Assembly (NCBI GenBank): GCA_025362035.1
Contig: JANYIN010000133.1
Span: 28,676-92,675, forward strand
Length of the DNA: 64,000 bases
Direction: 5' to 3'
From: Gemmatimonadaceae bacterium
GTDB taxonomy: Bacteria > Gemmatimonadota > Gemmatimonadetes > Gemmatimonadales > Gemmatimonadaceae
Part shown: positions 33,904 to 43,339 of the stretch, piece by piece
How the letters are laid out: the number at the start of each line of letters is the position of its first letter
How positions within the stretch are numbered: position 1 is the stretch's first letter
Notes under the pieces: model-generated
What the model was told of the DNA's origin: nothing
What the model saw: the letters and a program-made list of their open reading frames with translations, nothing else
Databases searched by the model: none
Position numbers and translations under genes: made by a program

Positions 33904-34899
33904 ATGACTGATATTCGCGTCGCGTTCCTCGGCTTCGGCAGCGTCGGGCGCGCCCTGCACAGGCTTCTCGAAAGCCGACGCGAGCTTCTTGCCGTCGATC
34001 ACGGCATCCGCCACCTCGTCACCGGTGTGGCGTCGCGGCGACGAGGTTGGCTGGCGAACGCAAATGGGCTCGACGTGGACCGCCCTGACGGGATCGACTA
34101 CGGCGACATTCGCGCATGGCTCAAAGCGTCGCGCGCCGAGGTGGTGTTCGAGGCGATCGCGCTCGACGCCCACGCCGGCCAGCCGGCCCTCGACCATCTT
34201 CGCGCCGTACTCGAGTTCGGGGCGGATGCGATTTCCGCGAACAAAGGTCCTGTGGTGTTCGGATATCGCGAACTGACGCGACTCGCGTCGGAACACGGAT
34301 GCGCATATGCCTTCGAAGCCGCCGTGATGGACGGCGCGCCGGTGTTCTCCCTCGTGCGCGACTGCCTGCCCGTGGCTGGGCTGCGCGGAGTCCGCGGCGT
34401 GTTCACATCTACTGCTACGATTGCGCTCGAGGCCGTGGAACAGGGGCTGACGATTGCAGACGGTATTCTGCGGGCGCAGCAACTCGGCATTGCGGAAGCG
34501 GATCCGAGCTATGACGTGGACGGATGGGATACCGTGGTAAAACTGTGCGCTCTTGCGAACGTGATGTTCGGCGCCGATCTCCGCCCACCCGACGTGGCGC
34601 GTGTGGGCATCGGGTCAGTGCGCGGGGACGACGTGCGCCGCGCGAACGCCGAGGGCTGTCCGTACCGCCTCGTGGGAGAGCTGCGATTGGACGACGCGGG
34701 GGGCGTACGGGGTTCGGTGAAGCCAGTCCGGTGCGAGGTGGACGGGCCTCTCGGGGTGGTTCGCGGCGCGACGCTCGTGATGCACTACGACGCAGACGTA
34801 TTTCCGGGGGGACTCACGGTGACGTCGCGTGATCCGGATCCGACGACGACGGCGTATGGGATGCTGGCGGATCTCGTGAGACTGCATCGAACACGCTGA
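33904..34899 (+). CDS. Homoserine dehydrogenase family protein, short form
   Basis: A 331-residue enzyme with an N-terminal GFGSVGRALHRLLESR nucleotide-binding site, AISANKGPVVFGYRELTRLA, the substrate-site block EADPSYDVDGWDTVVKLCALANVMFG and the catalytic-Lys region. It lacks the C-terminal ACT domain, so feedback control by threonine is unlikely. It reduces aspartate 4-semialdehyde to homoserine with NAD(P)H, or a related substrate, since stand-alone short homologues in other contexts have other roles. No thr or met genes are adjacent. Confidence 0.8.
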   Translation: MTDIRVAFLGFGSVGRALHRLLESRRELLAVDHGIRHLVTGVASRRRGWLANANGLDVDRPDGIDYGDIRAWLKASRAEVVFEAIALDAHAGQPALDHLRAVLEFGADAISANKGPVVFGYRELTRLASEHGCAYAFEAAVMDGAPVFSLVRDCLPVAGLRGVRGVFTSTATIALEAVEQGLTIADGILRAQQLGIAEADPSYDVDGWDTVVKLCALANVMFGADLRPPDVARVGIGSVRGDDVRRANAEGCPYRLVGELRLDDAGGVRGSVKPVRCEVDGPLGVVRGATLVMHYDADVFPGGLTVTSRDPDPTTTAYGMLADLVRLHRTR

Positions 34900-35025
34900 G
34901 TTCGCCGCGCGCGCTACGCAGGAAAAGCTCGCGTACCGCGTGTCGATTTCCGGAGCGGTGGTTCGACGTGTAGGCAGAGCCAGGCTCACGGACCTTTCCC
35001 CGTCCCCGTAATCACGGAGCACACC

Positions 35026-35436
35026 ATGCAGCTGACTGCGTATCTGACTTTTGACGGGCGATGCAATGAAGCCTTCCGGTTCTACGAACGCTGCCTGGGC
35101 GGCAAGATTGAAACCATGCAAACCCATGGGGATTCTCCGATCGCGGCGCAGGTGCCGGAGTCCTGGCACAAGGCCATTCTCCACGCTCGGCTCGTCGTCG
35201 GCGACGCTGTACTGATGGGCTCGGACGCGCCCCCCAATAACTTCATGAAGCCGCAAGGCATGGCAGTCTCGATTCAGGACATCGATCCCGCGTCGGCCGA
35301 GCGCATTTTTGCCGAGCTGGCGCAGGACGGCACCGTGCAAATGCCCATGTCCGAAACCTTCTGGGCTGTCCGTTTCGGGATGTGCGTGGACCGGTTCGGC
35401 ATCCCTTGGATCGTCAACTGCGACCGGTCCGCCTGA
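35026..35436 (+). CDS. VOC family protein, PhnB-like
   Basis: A 136-residue glyoxalase-fold protein: LTAYLTFDGRCNEAFRFYERCLGGKIE at the N-terminus, LHARLVVGDAVLMGSDAPP in the middle and VRFGMCVDRFGIPWIVNCD at the end, all typical of the PhnB/DUF1338-like VOC branch. Function unknown. It lies 35 bp upstream of the broken DGPF gene and close to the ECF42 sigma factor; VOC, DGPF and ECF42 genes are often neighbours, so they may form one regulon. Confidence 0.83.
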   Translation: MQLTAYLTFDGRCNEAFRFYERCLGGKIETMQTHGDSPIAAQVPESWHKAILHARLVVGDAVLMGSDAPPNNFMKPQGMAVSIQDIDPASAERIFAELAQDGTVQMPMSETFWAVRFGMCVDRFGIPWIVNCDRSA

Positions 35437-35471
35437 TTTCTCACATACCCCCGAACCCAGAGGACGGACAG

Positions 35472-35901
35472 ATGCGATTCATGGTTCTGATGCACCCAGG
35501 TGACCCGAACGTCGAGAAGGGCGCGATGCCGGACGAACAAGTCATCGGGAACATGATCAAGTACAACGAGGAATTGTCGAAGGCCGGTATTCTCCTGGCG
35601 CTGGATGGACTTGCAGCCGACCGCTAAAGGTGCGCGCGTACGTTTTTCTGCGGGAACGAGCACGGTGACTGATGGTCCATTCACCGAGGCGCGCGAACTC
35701 ATTGGTGGCTACTGGATGTTGCAGGTCAAGTCGAAGGACGAGGCAATCGAGTGGGCGCGACGTTGTCCGGCCCTGGACGGAGACATGCTCGAGCTTCGAC
35801 GGATGTTCGAGATGTCTGATTTCGGACCAGATATCCAGGCGAAAGTGGAGCAGGCCGCCGCCGGCATCCTCGAACGCAATGAGCGGAACGCCCGGTCGTA
35901 G
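35472..35901 (+). pseudogene. YCII-related DGPF protein, frameshifted
   Basis: The reading frame from ATG 35472 gives MRFMVLMHPGDPNVEKG...ILLALDGLAADR and stops at 35627. The family continues with GLQPTAKGARVRF, TDGPFTEARELIGGYWMLQVKSKDEAIEWARRCP and so on, which is found in the +1 frame from about 35610 to 35901. Removing one T at 35611-35612 restores a continuous protein of about 142 residues. The TDGPF motif defines the DGPF partners of ECF42 sigma factors, and the sigma gene follows 94 bp downstream. The break is either a recent inactivating insertion or a sequencing error. Confidence 0.85.
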
Positions 35902-35995
35902 CCAAAGGGAAGGATCAAGCCTCCGGGCGGTCTCGCCCGATCTCGCCCGACGATCGGCCTTGCACGCGGGGATGCCTCCGATCTGATTGGTCCTC

Positions 35996-37276
35996 GTGAC
36001 CAACAACGACGCGCACCGCGCCATTGACGCCGTGTGTAGGATCGAGTCGGCGAAGCTCATCGCGGGCCTCACGCGCATCGTACGCGACGTGGGTCTCGCC
36101 GAAGAGCTCGCGCAGGATGCTCTCCTGCTGGCCCTCGAGAAATGGCCCGAGACGGGGGTGCCCGACAAGCCCGGGGCCTGGCTCATGGCCACCGCGAAGC
36201 ACCGCGCTATTGACCTGGTGCGAAGGAGGAGCCTGTTCGAGAGAAAACAGCAAGAGATCGGTCGAGAAATGGACGACCGGTACGCCTCCGCGGTGCCCGA
36301 TCTCCATGACGTCATCGACGACGACATTGGCGACGATCTGCTCCGGCTGGTGTTCATCTCATGCCACCCGGTGCTGTCCACCGAGGCGCGTGCCGCGCTC
36401 ACGCTTCGTCTGGTGGGTGGGCTGACCACCGACGAGATCGCCCGGGCCTTCCTCACGCCGGTGCCGACCATCGCGCAACGCATCGTTCGCGCAAAGAAAA
36501 CGCTCTCCGATGCGAAGGTGCCGTTCGAAGTTCCGCGGGGTGAGGCGCGCGCCGCCCGCGTGTCGTCTGTGCTCGAGGTCCTCTACCTCATCTTCAACGA
36601 AGGCTATTCGGCAACCGCGGGCGACGACTGGATGCGTCCGGCGCTGTGCGAGGACGCCATGCGGCTTGGCCGCATTCTGGCCGGGCTCGCTCCGGAAGAG
36701 CCCGAGGTGCACGGACTCTTGGCGCTGATGGAAATCCAGGCATCGCGCGCGAACGCACGCGTCGGCCCAGGGGGCGCGCCGATCCTCTTGTTGGATCAGA
36801 ACCGCGCGCGCTGGGACCATCTCCTCATCAGCCGCGGACTGGCGGCGCTCGCCCGCGCCGAATCGCTCGGCGGTGCCCTCGGACCCTATACGCTTCAAGC
36901 CGCCATCGCGGCGTGTCATGCGCGGGCGAGGACGGGGGCCGAGACGGAGTGGACGCGTATCGCTGCCCTGTACGCCGCGCTGGCGCAGGTCGCTCCCTCA
37001 CCCGTGGTGGAGCTGAACCGTGCGGTTGCCGTGTCGATGGCGCTTGGGCCGGCCGCGGGGCTCGAACTCGTTGACCGGCTCGTGACGGAACCCGCGCTCA
37101 GGGACTATCACCTCCTGCCGAGTGCGCGAGGGGATCTCCTGCGGAAGCTCGGCCGACGGCCCGAAGCGCGTTCGGAGTTCGAACGCGCCGCCGCGCTCAC
37201 GCGCAACGTCCGCGAACGGGACTTCTTGCTCGAGCGCGCCGCCGAGTGCGACGACGCCCCCGACCCGTTGGCGTGA
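35996..37276 (+). CDS. ECF42-type sigma factor with C-terminal helical domain
   Basis: About 426 residues. The N-terminal 180 residues carry sigma region 2 (IVRDVGLAEELAQDALLLALEKWP, PGAWLMATAKHRAIDLVRRR) and region 4 (ALTLRLVGGLTTDEIARAFLTPVPTIAQRIVRAKKTL); the rest is the DUF6596/TPR-like extension (EVLYLIFNEGYSATAGDDW, PEVHGLLALMEIQASR, AVAVSMALGPAAGLELVD). This architecture, linked to DGPF proteins, defines group ECF42, in which the extension replaces an anti-sigma factor in control. Start GTG 35996; a TTG at 35987 is possible. It directs RNA polymerase to promoters that usually include the DGPF gene, which here is broken. Confidence 0.88.
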   Translation: MTNNDAHRAIDAVCRIESAKLIAGLTRIVRDVGLAEELAQDALLLALEKWPETGVPDKPGAWLMATAKHRAIDLVRRRSLFERKQQEIGREMDDRYASAVPDLHDVIDDDIGDDLLRLVFISCHPVLSTEARAALTLRLVGGLTTDEIARAFLTPVPTIAQRIVRAKKTLSDAKVPFEVPRGEARAARVSSVLEVLYLIFNEGYSATAGDDWMRPALCEDAMRLGRILAGLAPEEPEVHGLLALMEIQASRANARVGPGGAPILLLDQNRARWDHLLISRGLAALARAESLGGALGPYTLQAAIAACHARARTGAETEWTRIAALYAALAQVAPSPVVELNRAVAVSMALGPAAGLELVDRLVTEPALRDYHLLPSARGDLLRKLGRRPEARSEFERAAALTRNVRERDFLLERAAECDDAPDPLA

Positions 37277-37305
37277 GCGCCGATCCCCGCGTCGAGATCG
37301 AGCGG

Positions 37306-39768
37306 TTAGTGCCTCGCCTCGCGGGCGAACTGCAGCTTGCGCACGGTCGAATCCTTTCCGACAAAAATGCCGGGCGTCCACCGGCCATTGCGCACAATGT
37401 CGTGATAGATGGACGCCTGCTCGTAGGCGTTCACGCCGAGTCCGGCGAGATACTGGAGGCGCAGGTTCCGGTCGCGATTCACCTGCGCATCGGCGAGGTA
37501 TCCTTTCAGGTCGTCGGCGTTGCCGGCGTAGGTGGAAAGCAGATCGGTCGCTGAGCTCATGCCGATTTCGCGCAGCGACTGCGCGACGATTGCATATTCC
37601 GGGCGCTCGAGCTTCGTCTGCATCGCGTCCACATCGATCGCCTCCGGCTGGAGCTGCCCCACCAGCACCATGTCGTAGCCCTGGCCGTTGTAAGTGTTGC
37701 CGAATACCATGGCGCCAGGGAACGCCTCGAAGAACGTTGCCATCTCGCTCTTCACCGCCAGTGTGCCGCTCTCGTAGAGCTGGACGAACACCGTCACGAT
37801 ACCGCCGGGGTTCAGGTGCCGTTTCGCTTCTTCCCAGAATTCGGCCGTGTACAGCGACGCGGCGCCTTTCACCCACGGGTCGAAGGGGTCGCTCGTGATG
37901 GCGTCAAACGTTTCCCGTGTGGTCAGCAGGAAATGCCGCGCGTCGTCGATCTCCACGTGCGTCTTCCTGTTGGTGACCACGTTGTAGTTGTGCTCACCGA
38001 AGAACGTGCTGACGGTGTACGGCACCAGCGGTTCGATCTCCACGATGGTCAGCTTCTCGACCATCGGGCTGACGCTCACCGCTCCGGCGGTCACGCCCGC
38101 GCCGCATCCAATGTTGAGCACACTTTTGGCGCGCTTCGGTAGGAGTGTGGTGAGGTGGCCGAGCATGCGCTGCAGGCGCATGTCCTGGGGCTCGCTCGAG
38201 GCCTGAACCTTCCCGGCGTTGTGGTAGTTCAGCACTCCGTTCGGAAGACGAGAGACCGCCATGGATGAATTCATGCCTTCACCGACGAAGATCCACTCCC
38301 CGTGGCTGTTCACCCACGTCGCGGCGTACCGCCCGTATCCCACGAGCAGGGCCGGCACCGGAATCACCGTACCGCCGAGCAGGACGGCGACGATGAGCGT
38401 GACGACACCGAGTGCGATGCCGCGCAGCGCCAGCGTCGTCTTCTCGCCGTCAAAGGTGGGCAACAACACTGCCAGTGCGCCGAGCGCCGCCAGTCCCATC
38501 AACACGCGCTGTGACTGTTGCGTGCCGATGGCGGCGATCATCCAGAGACTGGCGACGAGCGCTCCGATGATCGCACCGACGGTGTTGGCCGCGTACACGG
38601 TACCCACCAGGCGTCCCGTGTCTTCATCCTTCAGCGCGATACTCGCCAGGGCGACCGGGAAGCTCGCTCCCCAGAGAAGAGCAGCCGGGAGCACCGCAAA
38701 GAGCGCGCGCACGAAGTCGAGCTGAAACTGATACCACGGCGAAACGGCAATTGCGGGATTGATCGGCCAGTACATGAGCGACCGCGTCTCCGCATAGGCT
38801 GCCCATGCGATAGCGACCACCACGCCGGCCTGAAGGAGCCCGAGCGCAAGGCGCGGATTCTTTCCGTCGCGCGCGATCACGGCGCCCAGGCTGCTGCCCA
38901 CGCCGAGTCCCGTGAGCACGGCCGCGAGGATGAGCGAGAAGGTGTACGTCGTGGGGCCGAGCAGCAGCGACAGGAGGCGCGTCCAGATCACCTCGGCGCC
39001 GAGTGCGGTCATGCCGGACAGGGCGATGGCGAGGTAGACCGGCCACGAGCCGCGAGGAACCGTCAGGATGTTTCGCGATCTGGAACTCGGTCCGGTCTGG
39101 ACCTGCCGATGCCGGGAAATTTTCGAGAGAGCCCAGCCGAGGAGCGCCACAACGACATTGAGCAATGCGGCGACGTACGTCGCCGCTGCCGCGTCGAACT
39201 CGCGAAGCAGATAGAATCCGGCAAAGAGGCACCCGAACACCGCGCCTGCGATGTTGCCGCCATAGAAGAAACCCAGCCAGCTGACGCCGGCCGGCGTCGC
39301 CTCAACCCACCGGGCTACGGCCGGCAGCGTGGCGCCCATGAGCATCGTGGGCACGAGCAGGAAGAGTGCGCAGAACATTCCGCGCAATAGAAGTCCCGTA
39401 AAGCCGGGCCCACCGACTGACGTGTAGAGTCCGCCCGCATGCGGCAGGATGAACAGAATCGCCACCCCACAGACGCCGATGCCTGCTTCGAGTCTCGCGT
39501 AGATATGAAGGGGATGCTCACTCCCCCTCACATATTTCGTGAGCAGCAGACTGCCCAGGCACATACCGCCCATGAAAGTGCCAAGGACAGCGCCCATCGA
39601 GATTGCCGACGAGCCGACAATCAGGCTGAGTTGTTGATACCAGACGATCTCGTAGATGAGTGCCGCGCATCCGCTGCCCATGAAGAGCAACAGCAGGAGC
39701 GGCAGGAAACGCGGGGACTCATCGGCGGCGGCGGTCGCGTGCGGAAGCCTCTTCCGGTCGGCTTTCAT
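37306..39768 (-). CDS. Membrane-fused spermidine synthase-like protein
   Basis: An 820-residue fusion. The N-terminal 500 or so residues form about 12-14 transmembrane helices (MGSGCAALIYEIVWYQQLSLIVGSSAISMGAVLGTFMGG start, MFS-like). A Rossmann methyltransferase-like domain of the spermine/spermidine synthase fold follows: VLNIGCGAGVTAGA near residue 557, EIDDARHFLLTTRETFDAITSDPFDPWVKGAASLYT. The C-terminus (AQVNRDRNLRLQYLAGLGVNAYEQA) is TPR-like. Such fusions are common in this phylum; aminopropyl transfer has not been shown for most. The ATG at 39768 was chosen over 39804. Confidence 0.82.
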   Translation of the reverse strand: MKADRKRLPHATAAADESPRFLPLLLLLFMGSGCAALIYEIVWYQQLSLIVGSSAISMGAVLGTFMGGMCLGSLLLTKYVRGSEHPLHIYARLEAGIGVCGVAILFILPHAGGLYTSVGGPGFTGLLLRGMFCALFLLVPTMLMGATLPAVARWVEATPAGVSWLGFFYGGNIAGAVFGCLFAGFYLLREFDAAAATYVAALLNVVVALLGWALSKISRHRQVQTGPSSRSRNILTVPRGSWPVYLAIALSGMTALGAEVIWTRLLSLLLGPTTYTFSLILAAVLTGLGVGSSLGAVIARDGKNPRLALGLLQAGVVVAIAWAAYAETRSLMYWPINPAIAVSPWYQFQLDFVRALFAVLPAALLWGASFPVALASIALKDEDTGRLVGTVYAANTVGAIIGALVASLWMIAAIGTQQSQRVLMGLAALGALAVLLPTFDGEKTTLALRGIALGVVTLIVAVLLGGTVIPVPALLVGYGRYAATWVNSHGEWIFVGEGMNSSMAVSRLPNGVLNYHNAGKVQASSEPQDMRLQRMLGHLTTLLPKRAKSVLNIGCGAGVTAGAVSVSPMVEKLTIVEIEPLVPYTVSTFFGEHNYNVVTNRKTHVEIDDARHFLLTTRETFDAITSDPFDPWVKGAASLYTAEFWEEAKRHLNPGGIVTVFVQLYESGTLAVKSEMATFFEAFPGAMVFGNTYNGQGYDMVLVGQLQPEAIDVDAMQTKLERPEYAIVAQSLREIGMSSATDLLSTYAGNADDLKGYLADAQVNRDRNLRLQYLAGLGVNAYEQASIYHDIVRNGRWTPGIFVGKDSTVRKLQFAREARH

Positions 39769-39866
39769 CGCGGAGCGCACGCGGAGGACGCGAGTGGCGG
39801 GCACCGAGTCTCCACCACGCCGCGTGCCGGCAGCATTTCACTCCCACCGGCGCGCGTGATGGACAA

Positions 39867-42800
39867 TCAACAGCGCGGTGCCGGCAACGCTGCGATCGGT
39901 GTCGCCAATGCATTCGCTCCCCGGCGCGACAGAACGGCGTTGAACGCGGCAAGGTCCGATGCGATCACGCGCGTCCACCTTGCCTCGACGGCTTTCAACT
40001 CCTTGCACGTCGTCGCGTAATCGGCAAGCATGGGAGGGTTCGGCGCCATGTCCGCGTTCTCCTGCCCGACGAGTTGGCGGATGAACTCTCCATTCACACC
40101 TCTGAAGGTGGGCGACGGAGCCGCTCCGCGTCCACCAAATCTCCTCCCACCTTCAACTCCGCTTACGGAGTCAAGCGCTGCGCGCAACGTCGCCGCCGCG
40201 GCGCTCAGTTCCGCTGGCGCCTTAACGTTGACCGCGATGTCAATGGCGGCGCGCACCGTCGAAACCTGTTGGAAGCCCATCCACGCGGCGTTGATGCCGT
40301 CGTAGATGTTCGCCAGCAGCGTATGTTGGGCGGTGAGCGCTGTCGCGGTGGCCGGTGAGCGCGGATCGTTGCGAACCGTCAGGCGCTGCGTAAAGCTCTT
40401 GCCGTCGACGGTCAGCTTGATGGTGTACACGCCGGGCGGCGCGAGCGGACCTTCAGGCGAAGTAGGAGTGAGCCCCGGGTTCGCGTTGATCTCGAAGCTG
40501 TGACTGAACGACGGTGGTGCATCGTACCGCAGGTCCCAGCTCGTTCGGTTCGTGCCGATGTTGGTGGGGAGACTGCCGGGAGCCGCCACCCAGAAGTTGG
40601 GATGCGGGGGCCGAGCGGCTTCGGAAACCGGCGCCGAGGCCACGCTGGACATGTGCCGAACGAGCTTTCCGGAGACATCCACCACGTCGAGGATGATTTC
40701 ACCCACCGGCTTCGAGGCGAGCGAGTAGAAGATGATGGCGCCATCGGGCGGATTGAGCGCGTGCGGGATTTCCGGCGGTAGCGGCGTGTCGGCGTTCACG
40801 TTCCGGCGCACACGAATCGCGTCGCCCGGTGTGAAGAGATGGACGGATTCCGATGCGATACTCGGCGTGAGCTGGCGCAGCACGGAGATGTCGTCGAGAA
40901 TCCAGATCCCACGCCCGTAGGTGCCGGCAACGAGATCGTTGCCCTTGATCGTGATGTCGCGGTACGACGTATTCGGAAGATCGAGCTGGAGCGACTGCCA
41001 GTGGTCGCCGTCGTCGAAGGAGACATGGACGCCGCTCTCGGTCCCGGCGAACAGCAGGCCCGCCCGCTTCGTGTCAGCGCGGACGACACGCGTCGCGCTG
41101 CCACTCGGCTCATTCGTCGGCAGCCCGTCGATCACCTTCGTCCACGTCTTGCCGAAATCGCGCGTGCGGAAGAGGTACGGCGCAAAATCGCCGAGTCGGG
41201 CGTACTCGATCGCCACGTAGGCCGTGCCCGCGTCGTGATGCGACGCATCAATCGAGGCGATGTTGGCGCGACGCGCATTCGGCAGACCCGCAATCGACAC
41301 GTCGGACCACGTCTTCCCTTCGTCGCGGGTCACGTGGACCAAACCGTTGGTTGTTCCAGCCCAGATCGTGCCCCTGGCAACAGTCGATGCCGAGATCGAT
41401 TCAATCGCACCGCGGCCCCCGGGAGTGTTCGCGGCGGTCGCCGAGTCCATGCCCTTCGGCATCCCGAGCTCAGGGCTGAGACGCGTCCACCTCGCGCCGC
41501 CGTCCGTGGTGGCAGCCAGGTAGTTGAGGCCCGCGATCAGTTCATGTTGGTTCCACGGTGCCCAGACCATCGGCTGTGCCTGCGACGTCCGGGCCTTGGC
41601 GGATGGATCGTTCGCGGGACTGACGTTGATCCACTGCTCGCTCGGATAAAAGATCTTCACGAGGCCGGATCCGCTCGCGAACACCACATTCGGATCGAGG
41701 GGATCGGCGACGATCGTACCCCACTCCCATCCATTCACCGTGTTCCAGTCGAACATCGTGACTGCGCCGTAGTTGCCGCGGCTGCGCTGGCGGATGGCGC
41801 CGGCGTCCTGCTGCGTGGCGTACACCCAATACGGAAACGAGTTGTCCGCCGAGATGTGGTAGACCTGTTCGGTGGACTGGTTGTACCACGAACTCCACGT
41901 CTCGCCACCGTCGAGCGACACCGTCGCGCCTTGGTCGACGCCGAGAAAGATGCGTTGTCCGTTGGTGGGATCGATCCACATCTGCTGCGGATCGTCGCCG
42001 CCGGGCGCACCCTTGAACCCCGTGAACGTGTTGCCGCCGTCGGTCGACTTGTAGCTCGACGTGCTGATGGTGTAGACGACGTCCGGGTTCTGGGGATCGA
42101 CGTACACGCCGCAGTTGTAGCCCCCCTGGCCATTACGAATGCGGTCGTCGTTCGCCGCCATCGTTCGCCACGACGTGCCGCCGTTGTCCGACCGATACAG
42201 GCCGCTGTTGGTGACGAGAAACACGCGCTGCGCGTTCGTGTGCATCGCCACCGCGATCGACGTGCGTCCGGACAGCCTTGGCAGCCCCCCGCCCGTGATC
42301 TGCTGCCAGGTGAGACCCTCGTCAGTCGACTTGTATACGGCGGTGCCGGTGCGCACCGAGTCCGCAGGCGCGGCGGGCGGCGCGTCAGTTGCCGGCGTGT
42401 AGTGTCGCACGGTGGTGGCGAAGATCACGTTGGGAACGTCGGTCGCTCGTGCGAGCTTCTGCACGCCCGTCTCGTCATCCACGTACAACGTCTTGGTCCA
42501 CGTTCTGCCACCATCGACCGTGCGATACACGCCGCGCGCATCAGACTTCTGGTGGGCATCGCCCTGTGCGGCAACGAGCACTAGCGTGGAATACCGTGGA
42601 TCGATCAGGATGGAGGGAATCTGTTTCGAGGCAGCGAGGCCGAGATGTTGCCACGTCCTGCCGGCGTCCGACGATCGGTACATCCCGTCGCCCTCGTTGA
42701 TCGCGCCGCCGGTGACCATGTCGCCGGTCCCCACGTACACGGTGTTCGGTTCTGACGGTGCTACCTCGACGGCGCCGATGGACGACACGGACTTGATCGA

Positions 42801-43067
42801 ATCGAAGACCGGATACCATGTCTCGCCAGCGCTCGTGGTCTTCCATACGCCGCCCGAGGGGAAGCCGGCATAGAAGACGCCCGGTTGTCCGACCGCACCC
42901 GATACGGCTGACACGCGCCCACCGCGAAACGGGCCGATGTTTCGCCAACTCAATCCTGCCAACAGCCGTGGCTCGACCGGGGGCTGCGTGACGGCGTGAA
43001 GGGAGACGAGCCCGGCGACTGCCAGGCTGACGAGCGATGGCCAGCGGAGCGAGAGAACGCGCAGCAT
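39867..43067 (-). CDS. Secreted Asp-box (VPS10/BNR) repeat protein
   Basis: A 1066-residue protein with a signal peptide (LVSLAVAGLVSLHAV) and many Asp-box motifs of the SxDxGxTW type: SSDAGRTW, TVDGGRTW, STDEGLTW, STDGGNTF, SLDGGETW, TTDGGARW, TRDEGKTW, TRDFGKTW and SFDDGDHW. They form one or two beta-propellers in the first 650 residues, as in sortilin or xyloglucanase-like proteins. A C-terminal region with FTPGDAIRVRRN and PPGVYTIKLTVDGKSFTQRL adds beta-sandwich domains. Its role may be binding or cleaving glycans or peptides at the surface. ATG 43067 fits the signal peptide. Confidence 0.85.
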   Translation of the reverse strand: MLRVLSLRWPSLVSLAVAGLVSLHAVTQPPVEPRLLAGLSWRNIGPFRGGRVSAVSGAVGQPGVFYAGFPSGGVWKTTSAGETWYPVFDSIKSVSSIGAVEVAPSEPNTVYVGTGDMVTGGAINEGDGMYRSSDAGRTWQHLGLAASKQIPSILIDPRYSTLVLVAAQGDAHQKSDARGVYRTVDGGRTWTKTLYVDDETGVQKLARATDVPNVIFATTVRHYTPATDAPPAAPADSVRTGTAVYKSTDEGLTWQQITGGGLPRLSGRTSIAVAMHTNAQRVFLVTNSGLYRSDNGGTSWRTMAANDDRIRNGQGGYNCGVYVDPQNPDVVYTISTSSYKSTDGGNTFTGFKGAPGGDDPQQMWIDPTNGQRIFLGVDQGATVSLDGGETWSSWYNQSTEQVYHISADNSFPYWVYATQQDAGAIRQRSRGNYGAVTMFDWNTVNGWEWGTIVADPLDPNVVFASGSGLVKIFYPSEQWINVSPANDPSAKARTSQAQPMVWAPWNQHELIAGLNYLAATTDGGARWTRLSPELGMPKGMDSATAANTPGGRGAIESISASTVARGTIWAGTTNGLVHVTRDEGKTWSDVSIAGLPNARRANIASIDASHHDAGTAYVAIEYARLGDFAPYLFRTRDFGKTWTKVIDGLPTNEPSGSATRVVRADTKRAGLLFAGTESGVHVSFDDGDHWQSLQLDLPNTSYRDITIKGNDLVAGTYGRGIWILDDISVLRQLTPSIASESVHLFTPGDAIRVRRNVNADTPLPPEIPHALNPPDGAIIFYSLASKPVGEIILDVVDVSGKLVRHMSSVASAPVSEAARPPHPNFWVAAPGSLPTNIGTNRTSWDLRYDAPPSFSHSFEINANPGLTPTSPEGPLAPPGVYTIKLTVDGKSFTQRLTVRNDPRSPATATALTAQHTLLANIYDGINAAWMGFQQVSTVRAAIDIAVNVKAPAELSAAAATLRAALDSVSGVEGGRRFGGRGAAPSPTFRGVNGEFIRQLVGQENADMAPNPPMLADYATTCKELKAVEARWTRVIASDLAAFNAVLSRRGANALATPIAALPAPRC

Positions 43068-43321
43068 GAGCGATGATCCTGGCGGCGGACGGTGTAGCGA
43101 GAGTGGGGAGTATGTACTGGCGCGGTCAGCCTCAGCAAGCCGAGTGCTCGCTCGCTCGCGGATCCCGGGGCGCGGATGAACGTCACCCAGGCGCGCAAGC
43201 AATGCTGCAGGTCGAGGCGATGCCGGCCCGACGAGTAGCACGATGCCGACGCCATGATGCATTGCACGCGAAGACGACCGCGTCCATACTCATTACACAG
43301 AAACACTATTCACAAAATTGC

Positions 43322-43336
43322 ATAATCACGTGTTAT
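43322..43336. promoter_or_regulatory. Candidate LysR box (T-N11-A)
   Basis: ATAATCACGTGTTAT has 4-bp inverted arms (ATAA and TTAT) around seven bases and exactly fits the T-N11-A rule for LysR-family binding sites. It ends 3 bp before the lysR start codon. A TTCACA-N16-TGTTAT promoter-like pair (43309-43336) overlaps it. The nearby sequence is unusually AT-rich for this genome. Confidence 0.55.
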
Positions 43337-43339
43337 CGG

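Noticed and set aside
40839..42584. 581-codon plus-strand ORF inside the Asp-box protein gene
   Set aside because: Antisense shadow; the minus strand carries nine or more clear Asp-box motifs and a signal peptide.
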